A DNA stretch of 64,000 bases from Stercorarius parasiticus (lineage: Eukaryota > Chordata > Aves > Charadriiformes > Stercorariidae). The position numbers and the translations under genes are program-made. Location of the stretch: positions 124,001-188,000 of the forward strand of contig VWZL01002016.1 of NCBI GenBank assembly GCA_013396915.1, written 5' to 3'. Below are positions 12,755 to 23,900 of this stretch, piece after piece; position 1 is the stretch's first letter; the number at the start of each line of letters is the position of its first letter. The notes under the pieces were generated by a model. It worked only from the letters and a program-made list of their open reading frames with translations. It was not told the DNA's origin and did not search any database.

Positions 12755-13905
12755 TACCCAAAAATGTATACAAGCCTATTCATTGTCTTGTGGTTAAAAA
12801 TGACACGAATAGGGAAAATCACATTCATTTCAGTTATGATCTTGTTTCTGTAAATGCTGCATGGCCATTCCCCAGATCCTCTATTCATAGCAACTGACTG
12901 TGAATACACAAGAAACCGAAGAATTATCACTGACTTTACAATCATATTTGTCATGCAGATAAAGTATCTGAGAGATCTACATCTGTATAACTAAACCAGA
13001 GTGCCAAAGAGGTGGGGCAATGTATTTGTGGAAAAGTGAGTAAACAGTGAAATAAACCACTGATACTTTTCTTCAAAGAAACTGAGATGTTATATTTGAA
13101 AATGTTATCCAGAAACCAAATAAATAATTAATTACCTGTACATGAATTCTTCTTGGCTTCTACTGTCTTAAACTGAAGAGTTTGCATTAACCGACTTGTA
13201 CACGTCGTCTCTGTTACATTTTAAAAAGACAAATAATGAGGGGAGGTAATATATGTACTTTAATCTATTCTCTCGGAAGTCTGACTGCTAGTGCTCAAGA
13301 ATGCAAGATAAAATGAATGAAAGCCTATCCTGGGAACCTTGGGCAAATTCCTTGCACGCCACACTGGCACTTTATTGCATAATTAAATTTATAGTAAAAG
13401 TCCTTCATCTTCATTACACATGACAACTTTACTTGTTTGCCCTGCAGTCTTCTCTTGAAGTCTTTAAATTCAGAAATTCTTGCTTCTCCAGAGTTACATG
13501 TACATGCAGTTTAACGAATTACAGAAATAATTTATCTGGGAAGAGTTAGAGTATATTTTTGACTTATGCCTCAATCAGAGTTGTCAGACAAGCACAATTA
13601 AGGCAATGTATTGCTGTCTGACCCACTACTTACCTGTGTGAATGTTAAATTCAGTGTGTACCATATTGTTTCTCTCTGTGTTACTACATGACTACAGTGA
13701 TTGCATCATCATAAACCAAAATAAAAGTCAGTTGTAATGGACTAGTACCAAATAGTCTTTAGCTATCACACACCAAAACAAACAGCACTGAATTTTAGAG
13801 CTGAACAGCAATTTCTCTTAGAAATCATCGATGTAGCAACATAAACGCTATTCAGAAGGCACCCAAGCTTGGGTCTTGGTTGGTAAGATGTAGCAGAATT
13901 TGTAG
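12755..13905. other. AT-rich unique sequence, no gene seen
   Basis: There is no open frame of interest and no repeat was recognised. The sequence is AT-rich and stop-dense on both strands. Confidence 0.55.
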
Positions 13906-13910
13906 GGCAG

Positions 13911-14540
13911 CTACTCTTGGTGAGTGAGGAACTTAAACCAGGGCCAGAGGGCTATAGGAAAATAAAGAAGGAAATGACCCTCTAGGATCCTGTTTGGGTC
14001 TTTAATGGGAGGGCTGGAGAGGAGGGAAGACAACGAGAAGCTAGAAGGTGGGAAGGAAGTGGGTACCTGGAAGAAGGGCAGATGGAAAGAAGCTGTAGCC
14101 AGGGAAGAGCCCAAAGCTCTGCTGCGTGGAGGATAAAGTGCAGGGACACATCACACATAGGAGAGAAAATGCCCACTGTGGCTGTCCTGATGAGAGGTGG
14201 GGAAAGGGATACAGACAGGCAGAGAAGGGGCTAGAGTTATCCACAGGACATGGTCTAGGGAGAGGACAGCGTAAAGTAATCCTGGTTCTCTGAAATCATT
14301 TTGGAGAGGACGTAGGAGTTGCAGACAGCAGCTGAAGGGAGGAATCAAAATTCAGAGCAGAGCAAGAGAGGCAAAGCGCCAGAAGGGCAGGTGTGAGGGG
14401 TGGACAGAACAGAAAAGAAATGAATTGGCAGCTGTGTTTGGAGGAGGTGACAAAGGGCCCTGTGAAATGAGGTCTACAATTGTGCTGAGGAGAGGGAGGG
14501 AGATTTGGTGGATAACAACCTGATGGTAGCATGGTTATGA
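13911..14540 (+). other. purine-rich block, about 630 bp
   Basis: The plus strand is strongly G/A biased here (repeated gggagg, gaagaag, gagagg patterns) compared with the flanks. The bias explains five overlapping open frames of 60-80 codons on the minus strand: pyrimidine-rich codons cannot form TAA, TAG or TGA, so long frames arise without coding. No repeat unit, domain or transcript signature is visible. It may be a diverged repeat or simply compositionally skewed DNA. Confidence 0.6.
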
Positions 14541-14544
14541 GTCA

Positions 14545-16030
14545 TGGGGAAGGGTGGTGGCAGCGGTGGACCTTACGAGTAGTAAATGGGAAAACTTTCT
14601 GAAAAAAGCTGTATCTAAAAACTCAGTGAGTTTTTGCAGAGGGAACTCATTGTGTTGTGCCACCCTGTCAGGAAGGGGAAGGAAGGATACTTAGGTCTGG
14701 CACAGGAAAAACATGGAAGAACAGTATCTCTCCTCTTTCTTGTGAGAGCTGTCCCTTGCTAAGCCAATGAGGTTTCCTCATTTCACTGATTTTCAGCATG
14801 TAGGATATGTAATATTACACACTGGCCTGGCTTTCCCTGACAAAGGTTCTAATTTCAAGCTTCGACAAATAAGTATGGCAGAGCCCACAGCTGATTATTC
14901 TTTTTCCAGGATTGTTAATAAGCTTGCCTGGGGTCCTGCATTCAAATAAAAGACATGCTCCGTGGTCTGGAGTTCTTATCATCTAGGTGGGATTTGAGTG
15001 GGATTTGTGGATTCAGGAGAATCCTACCGAGGATTGCGCAGACATTCCTCCCAACCATCACACCACATTTTTCATACTCTACGGTTCTGTACCAGATTTA
15101 AAGTTTGATCCTTAGTTGTGAGGTTTTGGGTTTAGACCAGACCTGGGATGTTTTTGGATCTGCTTGACAGATTGTTCTGTTAGTTTCTTTTTTTGTCATA
15201 ACCAGCATCGGGGACCACAGTGATCAAACCTCCTGTGTATGCATTGAAACACAGCTCCGCAACTGCAGACTTTCCAGCTTGATGAAATAGTAAAGGCTGT
15301 TGCAGAGATCTCAAGGAGAAAGGGCCCCCTCACATGCTTGCACCTTGCTTAGTGGTGCCATTGCCAGTGCTTGTGCTCTGGGAGAAGCAGAAGGGTCACA
15401 GGCCGTGAAAATAAAAAACGCCAAAGAGTGAAAACTGCTTAGACTGGATTCTTCTGCCCCATTTATGTTCCTTTCTGTTGCATGGTGTTCATGGGGGTGG
15501 TGGTAGTGACTGTGGCAGAGAGCAGGAGCATCCCATTTCTTCTTCCACTGTCTCCAAAAAGTAGTGAAATACATTAATGATTTATGCAATAGACTCTAGG
15601 TTAAGATTGTAAATTACTGTGTATTTAGAATAGTTATACATGAGATGCTAATGGTTTCTATTTCAAAGCACATTAAAACCTACAACAGCGATGTTCGTGG
15701 CAGCTTGGACCTCGGTAAGCTCATATTACATTTTTAACTACAGCCTTTCTTTTGCTTCCTTTTTTGTATAGCATATGTTTGACATTTTATTTTTATATTA
15801 CAGTTCAGGGAGTCTTTTAGTGAAGCCTCATGGCTAATTCTGGAGGACTGAAGACATCCAAACATTACGTACCCAACTGCCCCAGCCACCTGCTACATCT
15901 ACATGACAGAAGCCGGGAGGTGGTATCTGTCTGGATTTGTTACTTGCCTTTTGTAACCAACGTGTGAGAATCAGAAGAAACACCCATACAGCTCATGTGT
16001 GCATGACATATCAGCAGCCTCCCCTGGGAA
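14545..16030. other. unique sequence, no gene seen
   Basis: No recognisable gene. A short exon-like stretch (about 15652-15714, open and followed by ggtaagc) was considered and not called, because it has no recognised protein match and no clear upstream acceptor. Confidence 0.5.
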
Positions 16031-16033
16031 CAA

Positions 16034-16630
16034 ATGTCAGCTCTGTTTACAAATGTAGGTTCAAATGTTGGTTATAATAGCACGGTTGGTATGGCTACCT
16101 CAGAGATGAACTTTGATCAAACCTTTTGTGGTTTCCAGTTGCAGCTGGTTTGTGTTCCCTTCTCTTTCTCAAAGTCTTGGGAGAGGACAGGTGTGGGACT
16201 TTCTACAATGCTCAGCACTTATAATAACATTTATGTGAGGGGGGAGACATTTATTAAAGGGCTCCCACTGCAGCAGCACTTACGTAAACAGAAAGACCAG
16301 CATGCCAGGAGCCGCACGAGTAGGTGTCTGACAACAGTGCCTGTCCCTAGGGAGCTCTCAGCCCAGCCAGGCAAGCAGAAAATGGAGGAGAAACCAAAGA
16401 AAAGTCACTGTGCAGGTTACCTGCAGAGCCAGGGTATGGGGAAGGCAATTTCAGTTCCCCAGACCTTGACTCGCAGGACGGACAGCAAGGTTATGGTCAC
16501 TGGCCAAAGCCAACCAGCCCCTAAATACCTCAAAGAAATGATTCTGTGGAAACCCAAAATAAAACACCTTGTTTTGAGGCAATTGAACTCTTGTCTCTTT
16601 TCCTTAAAATTGCAGCCAACATCAAAATAA
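16034..16630 (+). other. unassigned 198-codon open frame
   Basis: This is the longest open frame in the window not explained by a CR1 or its opposite strand. The translation is basic, rich in K, Q, S and T, and has no recognisable domain, signal peptide or membrane segment. The ATG has no convincing Kozak context (caaatgt). A pyrimidine tract and AG (ttgtctcttttccttaaaattgcag, 16591-16615) lie inside the frame's 3' end, which would be odd for a real single-exon gene. A rough chance estimate does not make a frame of this length remarkable in 128 kb of strand sequence. It is listed as a candidate only. Confidence 0.15.
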
Positions 16631-16759
16631 AATTGGTATTCCGAAATGATGAATTAAACTCTCTTGTCTTAAGGCCACTGAAACAAAACATTTGGACTTT
16701 AGAAATGCCTATATCTTCTCCCCATCTTTTTGATTTAAGTAAATCTTTCAGTTCCTAAG

Positions 16760-18774
16760 TGCATTTTAAAGCAGATAATTTTTATATTTGTATTTTATAA
16801 TTGCCAAAGCTACATTCGTTCAGGTCTACATATAGCCCTCCAGTTTCTGGAGTGAAATAAGTTAAACTAATATTTTTTACGTTTAACTTTGACAGAGGTG
16901 TCTATAGCGCTGTGTGAATTTATTGAACCATGACTATGTGGTATTTGCAAGCTGAAATATCCAGTACAACTCAGTTGCTGTGCAGACACCCCAAGGAAAC
17001 CTCCCTAACAATCTTACAGCCCATCTTCCTTCGTCCACCAGGAAAGATTTGACATCCAGCCTGATAAGCTACAGTAAATGGAGGCAAGGTAAGAAGAGTC
17101 TCGCTATCCAGTCAAAGGCACTGATTAACAGTGGTGGCTGCATGTAGCTTTCACACAGGGGCTTCATCTGCTTGCCTCTCCTGTCCCCTGCTCGGCGGAT
17201 GCCGCTGCATGGTTGGCAGATAGTTAGCAGCACCAGAGCGTTGCCTAGTCCTCCGCAGCAGCCTGCCCCCCACCTGTTTTCAGTGGGTCACAACAACTTG
17301 GGACATGGGAAGGACACCAATAAACTGGGTTCAGATGGAGAGCTCTGAAGGGTCCCTTTGCGTTTCATGACCTGAACAGTAGCAGGATATAAGTGGCAGT
17401 CCAGTGTCCTCTGATAGGAGACGGAGTCCCCCCCTTCTCTCTGCGTCCTTCTCCTCCCCACCACAGCCTGTCTAACTTCTAAAAATAGTTCTAGTAAGGT
17501 GACCGGAGGGTGAAATTACTGTGTTTTGATCTTTTGCTTTTCATTGAAGCCAATTTTCTAATGACTTACAAAACCCATCATTTAAAATATGCATCAAATG
17601 TAATCCAAGCAAACTCCACTTTACCCTGATGCCTAAAGGTGAGAGAAGGCACCCGTACTCAGCAAAGTGGCAAAAGCAAACTTCAACGGAAATGGAGTGA
17701 ATTGCTCTGTGAGGCAGAGAAGGGCTGTAGTCACAGACCCTGCTCTCCCATGAAGCAGCTCCTCCTCAGCCTCTCCGTATCGCTGCATGATATCTGGCAT
17801 TCTCTATGTAATGAAGCCCCTCGGGGCATACAGCACCATCCCTGGCACCCAGGAGGGAGCTCGACCTCTGCTAGATTACTCTTGGTGGACAAGGAAGAAG
17901 TTTCCAGTGTGGTTTTGTCTCCATGACAGGTCAAAAGATAATGAAGCCTTTAATCAAACCCCTCGGTTTGTAGCAAGGAGCGAACAAGACTAATAGGGGG
18001 AATAAGACAGTTCAATGGAAAATGACTGCAGAAACAGCCTCATATTGATTAGTGTTTAATGAGAACATCTTTAGCAATGTTGGTAATTTTTCTAGGCGTG
18101 AACTAATCCACATTAAGTTACTGGAAATCGGTAGCAACGAGAGTGTCAAAGCCCAGGAGGGCAGGGCACAGTCAGTTAAGTCCATTTTGTGAGAATTACC
18201 AGAAGGTCTTTAGATGGATGGTGATTTTGTTTGTTTAAGAGCAGAACAATGCAATAGGTAGCATTTTCTTGAGGAAGGAGCACAGCTTTTGTATGTGACT
18301 GTATGGACACGAGAACACTGGTGTTAGCACGGATTTTGGGAAGCTACAGTGAGGCAGATAAACAGCCCCACACCCTTCCAATTGGACATACAGCATACTG
18401 CTGTGTAAATAGAGACCCATTCATTTCAGGTAAAAAGTGAAAAGGTAGGTAGACACTGTTGATAGTTAAAGCATCAGTTTGTCAGCAAGCGTGTACACGG
18501 CTATGTCAGGGTCTGAAGAGATCCAGTGACTGTGAGCTACGACAGGCTCACAGGCAGTTTGAGGGGAACTCCCAAATGTGAAATGTGACTTTAAGTTTGA
18601 CTGTTATTCTGGGTGTGCTGGGTATCCTGAGTCCTCCAGCAAGGGCGGAAGATTCCTTGTCACAGGGGCTGAAACTGACATTCTCAGTTCTGTTTGGGAG
18701 CCAGTTATCCATCCAGCCCAGCCTAGTCATACAGTGAAGCAATGCTATCACTTCATATGTTCATAACATGTCAT
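16760..18774. other. unique sequence, no gene seen
   Basis: Only short frames (up to 95 codons, 17639-17926 plus) occur, with no domain. A C/T-rich segment lies at about 17427-17475. No repeats were recognised. Confidence 0.5.
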
Positions 18775-19378
18775 ATCATCATAGAATCATAGAATGGTTA
18801 GATTTGGAAGGGACCTTAAAGATCATCTAGTTCCAACCCCCTGCCATGGGCAGAGATGCCTCCCACTAGACCAGGCTGCTCAAAGCCCCATCCAACCTGG
18901 CCTTGGATACCTCCAGGGATGGCGCACCCAGAATTTCTCTGGGCAGCCTGTTCCAGTGTCTCACCACCCTCACAGTAAAGAACTTCTTCCTAATATCTAC
19001 TCTACATCTACCCCTCTTTCAGTTTAAAAACATCACCCCTTACCCTATCGCTACATTCCCTGATAAAGAGTCTGTCCCCATCTTTCCTGTAGGCCCCCTT
19101 TAAGTGTTAGGAGGATGCTATATGGTCTCCAGGTTGAACAACCCCAACTCTCCAAGCCTGTCTTCATAAGAGAGGGCTCCTGCCCTCTGATCATCTTTAT
19201 GGCCCTCCGTTGGACTCACTCCAACAGGTCCACGTCCTTCTCATGTTGGGGGCTCCAAAGCTGGACACAGTCCTCCAGGTGGGGTCTCACAAGAACACAG
19301 TAGAAGGGCAGAATCACCTCCCTGGACCTGCTGGCCATGCTTCTTTAGATGCAGCCCAGGATATGGTTGGCTTTCTGA
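18775..19378 (-). mobile_element. CR1 LINE, 5'-truncated, minus strand
   Basis: The plus strand begins with the reverse-complement CR1 terminus catagaatcatagaatggtt and continues with ggaagggaccttaaagatcatctag, the hallmark 3' tail. It runs through gggcagcctgttccagtgtctcaccaccctcacagtaaagaac and ggctccaaagctggacacagtcctccaggtggggtctcac, and ends in the ORF2 region near atggttggctttctg. The 5' part is missing. Only about two octamer units are kept. No open ORF2 frame of useful length survives. Confidence 0.95.
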
Positions 19379-19379
19379 C

Positions 19380-20125
19380 CTATGCTATGTCTTGTCTGTG
19401 AGCTGCTCTTGAAGCTTTCCCTTCTCATGGCTCCCTGAAACAGATGGTAGACCATATGGATCCTGGTAAGATGGATATTTGGGAATATAAGTGGTGAGGA
19501 TCAGTTTTAGACAGTCTCCTCTACAATACCCTCCACGAGGGCCAACGTATGCATGCAGTGCTGCAGCTGCCATGCCCGTGGGCTGTAGGTTAGCAGGAGA
19601 ACTGGGCAATAGCACCAGGGGAAAGCAGGGAGGAGCACCCAGGTGCTGCTGGCACCAGGCACCATGCCAGCCCTCTGCGCCACAGAGTGGGCTCATGTTG
19701 GACTGTTGGGTGCACAAGGAGAGGGTTTTGGAGGGTTGTTTCGTGACACGGCTGTGTGCAGCAGCATGGGTTTGGGTGTGAAGCAGAGCACAGGTTTCAA
19801 ATCCGACGGCTTCATCTAATCCACTGAGTTGAGTGCTTGTCATCCTTCTTCATACCAGACGCTCTCAGCTGGCAAGTACAACCCCAAACGTCTCCGCTCT
19901 CCCTCTCCCTCTGCAGCCTGTGAATAACGCTTATAATCCAGGCAACCTCTTCCAGAAATTAGTGTTCTATTGGCCAGATGAAGCTTTCACCAGGGGCTTC
20001 TGATGGAGCAGCAGCCTGTGTTGGGACCATCGCAGCTCCTCCGGCTCACGGGCTCAGGGTTTCGCTGGATCCTGTTCATCTTACCTGCAAATAAGGGAAT
20101 CTGAGGAGTTTGTGTCTGATTTCTC
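19380..20125. other. unique sequence, no gene seen
   Basis: Overlapping frames of 152 codons (minus, 19385-19843) and 96 codons (plus) occur in a moderately GC-rich stretch. Neither translation has a recognisable domain. They are considered chance frames favoured by composition. Confidence 0.45.
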
Positions 20126-20129
20126 CAGT

Positions 20130-20950
20130 AATGCCAAGTTATGTAAACACACTTGCTGCCGTTAACAGCTCGCCATTTTTACTGTGTGGAACATAATCGG
20201 TTTGTATAATGATATGGACCAATTTGGGTATTCAGTCCAACACGCCCTGCCTGCTGGCTAAACATTTTATTGTTGTTAATTTATGAGGACTGTGCTGGTC
20301 CCTTCGAAAGATCTTTCAGGATTGCAGCAGTTTATAATGATACCACAAAGCAATTCAGCATTTCCAAGAATTACTTTTGTTTTCTTTAGAACAGAAAGCA
20401 CTTTTTTCAGTTGGTTTTTTTTTCTTTTTCTGTTTCTGACCAAAGAGAAATATTTCTACTTACGTACTGTAAAAAGAGCATTCTGAGTTTCTTCCCCCCC
20501 CAGTTGTTGGCCTTACACTCTGACTTCAGCAGGAGCCGGGGAGGGATGTGTTAGTATCTTGTTGAAAAGATTGTAAGCATCCTGCCCGGAGCTCTGTGGG
20601 TCCTTAGCTGGGCCCTACCACCGCGCCCCGTGCGCGCTTTGCAGACCAAGAACGGACACTTGGGAGCGTGTGCCTCGGCCAACCTGAGCACAGAGGAAAC
20701 TATCAAACATTCAGAGCAATTGTTGACAATTTCCAGTCACCGCTAATTGCTTGGGGCTTTCTTGGACCTCAGCCACTTCTATACCTTTGTGTCCTTAATC
20801 ACTAGGCACCCTTTGGATAATATGTCACACCTGGGATGTAAGATAATTTATCGCTTGCAGATGGATTAGCATCGCAGCTCGCTTAGATAAATTTTGCTTT
20901 AGCCTTGGTCCCAGAGGTCCCTCTTTTATAGCACAGTTTTATCCATTAAA
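20130..20950. promoter_or_regulatory. possible conserved non-coding / enhancer-like segment
   Basis: The stretch has no repeats or long frames, but is unusually dense in developmental-factor-like sites: a forkhead-like gtaaaca (20140-20146), SOX-like attgttgtt (20269-20277), a T-box half site tcacacct (20824-20831), GATA-like cttagataa (20882-20890), and several TAAT cores. Such motifs are frequent by chance, and conservation cannot be assessed from one sequence, so this is inference. Confidence 0.22.
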
Positions 20951-20954
20951 ATTA

Positions 20955-23900
20955 TGACTTCCAAAATTCTGTTGTATTTTACGGCTTCCATGAGATATTT
21001 ATGACCCTTACTGCTTAAGTGGACGTTTGTAGAGATTTACTGCAGAAATAATTCAGGCAAATAGCTCAGAAGAGGTACTGCCAATAGCTTACAATTTAGG
21101 TTTGGTGTTGTTAGAGGACACAGAAAACAGTGTGCATATTTAAGTGTGGATTCTTAATGCATAATACTGAAATGACACTGAAAATGTATTCAAAAAACCT
21201 GTTCTTATAGACTAGTTCTAGACAAAATCCAAACATTGAGTTTTAATCTTCCAAGTGCCCTCTTTCCCCAAAGCTGTTCATATTCTTTGCTTTTCTGCAG
21301 TGTAAGAGATGAAAGCAAAGGCCAATGAAAAAGAATTTATAGAGTCAGAAGAGCCTAAATAGCTTATGCAGACCATCCCCCTGCTAATGCAACACTACTC
21401 CATAGCACATTTTGAGTGTTTTTACTGCTCTTGTTCTAAGATGTCTTATGAAATTAAATATATGCCTTTTACCTTGGGAAGCTGTCACACAGTTTATTAA
21501 AAAAATCCCCCTTACACTCTGTCTTTATACTTCTTTGTACCATGGCTGCCTTCAGCTATTTTGAAAAGCTAAATATACAACTTACAGAGGCTGCATAGAC
21601 AGTCATCTGCCTGAGATTTATTTTTTTCCTAGAAATCCAGAACTCTGTGCATTAAGCCTTAGATGTAAAGCAGAGAGTGACTGCAAATGGCTGTGGTTCC
21701 TTAAGTCATTGATTACCAGAAAAGCTGAGAGAAAAGATTTTTCTATAAGCAGTTGTTTCTTATAAGTTGTCTTTCACTAGTGAGATTTGATGTCTGTCAA
21801 AGATGCAATACTCACCTAGATGAGGCTAGAAGTGCTGCTGGTTTTTACACAGTAATTAAATCAGTTTTACATTGATGTATTTAGGGAACACAGAAAAACA
21901 CCAGACAAGGATTCTGAGAGGAATACATGACAGAATAGCTTTTAGCTCAAATACAAAATCCAGTTTATGTGTCTAAGAATAATGCACCAGGTAAAATCCT
22001 AATCACACCGAAGTCAGGCCCATGTGAGCAAATTTGTGGTTATTGTGTATTAATCTCAGCTGGCTCTTGAGATTCCAGGGGGACCCACAAGTTGTCTGGA
22101 AGAAATGCACTTCCACAGGTCCTGTGAGAGGGGAGATGTGAGAGGTGTTCCTCTTTTCCAAGCTGCTTAGTTTTGTCCTAATTGGACTAAGGCTATGGGT
22201 GGCCGGGGCACCGAAAGACAGAGCTCAGGTTGCAGCTTGACAGAGCCACTGGAGGCTTAACTTGCTGCAAGGGGAAAGCTGAGCTCTGTCTGTTTGGTCC
22301 TTTTAGGACTAGAACTGGTCATGTTTTATACTGTAGAAAGTCTGAGGATTAGAAAAGTAACCTCCGTGGCTTACGGTGTGTCTCTGTGAGAAGTGACTGA
22401 TGCTGTCTGGTAACTCTAATACATTTGCCAGCTTTTTTCTCTTTGGGGTGAGCACGAAGCCTTTTGTAGCACTGCAGCACAGAAGCAGAAAGCACTCTTG
22501 CTAGATTGCCAGCTTCCACGCTTCCAGCATGCACCTATTTTATAGCCATCAACATCTTGATCCCTTGGTGAAGCTGCTCTGTTGGACAGCTGAGGGAAAC
22601 CCCATGGAAGGTCTCCAAGCTCCTCTCTGGGAATGGCACACCAGGCGATACAGGTGCTGGGCTCAAAGAGTCACAGAGTGGCAAGAGGCGCTGCTCACAG
22701 AGTGCCTCACTCCCGTGGATTTTAAGTGAAAATCCAAAAAGCAGACTTATCCAGATATGCTTGTAATGCATACTTTGTATTAGGAATCAGATTCCTAAAT
22801 ACTTCTAAAATCTGACATAGATTACTGTTCAAAACACGGAAGTTGGTGCAGTGTGAATACCTTTTACACATTAAGTTGATGTAATTCAGTATAAGAGACC
22901 AAATCCCTCCCTGCAGCTCGTTCTTCAATAGATTTTACAGCATGACAATATTTCCCCAATGAATCACTTGTATCTGTGAAAGATATGAACACGGCCCTCA
23001 CAAATGCTTAAAGGAACTGATTCCAGGAAGGTTTATCTGTTTGCAGGAGCAAATTCATAAGTGGTGATGGGAGGAAGACAGCCAAGTTTAACTGTTAGTT
23101 AAAGGTAGCCTGTCCTCATCTGTCTGGGAAAGAGATAAATGTACCTGCGGGAAGATACCCTGACTGCAGCAGCTCCAGCTACTAAATGGCTCAGTTTGGT
23201 CCTAGCATCTCTGGCTCTGCCAAGGAACTGCAGCCAATAGCAGAGCTGCTGCAGAAAGAGAAGGGGTTTAAATTAAAGTAATATGATTTAAGGCTGACAT
23301 GGGTCTTGAACTGACCTTTACACATGGCAAATTTTATCCTTTGAGTTTCTTTCCTCCACCCCCTGCCCCAAAATATGCTCCTTTTCCCTTCACTGCTCTC
23401 CCTTGCTGAACTTACTCTATAGAGTTTTGTAACAGAACTGAAAAAACAAGAAACAGACACACTATTGTATGTTCAAGCTCATACAGGACTCTAAAACTAA
23501 TCTTTGTTCTGGCAAATCTCATGCTGCATTGACTGCTTTGCTGGCTACTTCATTCATCATGTGGAAAATGCATTTTACTGACTACCAATTACAAGAGCCA
23601 AACAGTGGCTTTGTCAGTATTACATGGTAACCATTACCTTTGTAATTGCATAGTGACTGATGTACAGTATGATGTAATGACAGGTTAAATAAATGCATAC
23701 TAATTTGTCCTGCTAAAAGAAAAGAATGCCAGCACATTAACACAATTGCAAGTTATTTTATATGATTACACATGAAGTAAAGGTATACATTTATCATAAA
23801 AGTCATGGCTAGCTGCTATGTTTCAACTTCCAAAAATTCTTTTTCACCTTTAAAATGTTTAGAGATGTATAATCTCTCTGCACCCTCGTTAACAGTGTTT

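Noticed and set aside
13911..14532. Five overlapping minus-strand frames of 60-80 codons
   Set aside because: A pyrimidine-rich strand lacks stop codons by composition; several frames are open at once and none shows a domain.
15652..15715. Exon-like open stretch ending in ggtaagc
   Set aside because: The donor is plausible, but no acceptor with a pyrimidine tract precedes it and the translated piece matches no family I know.
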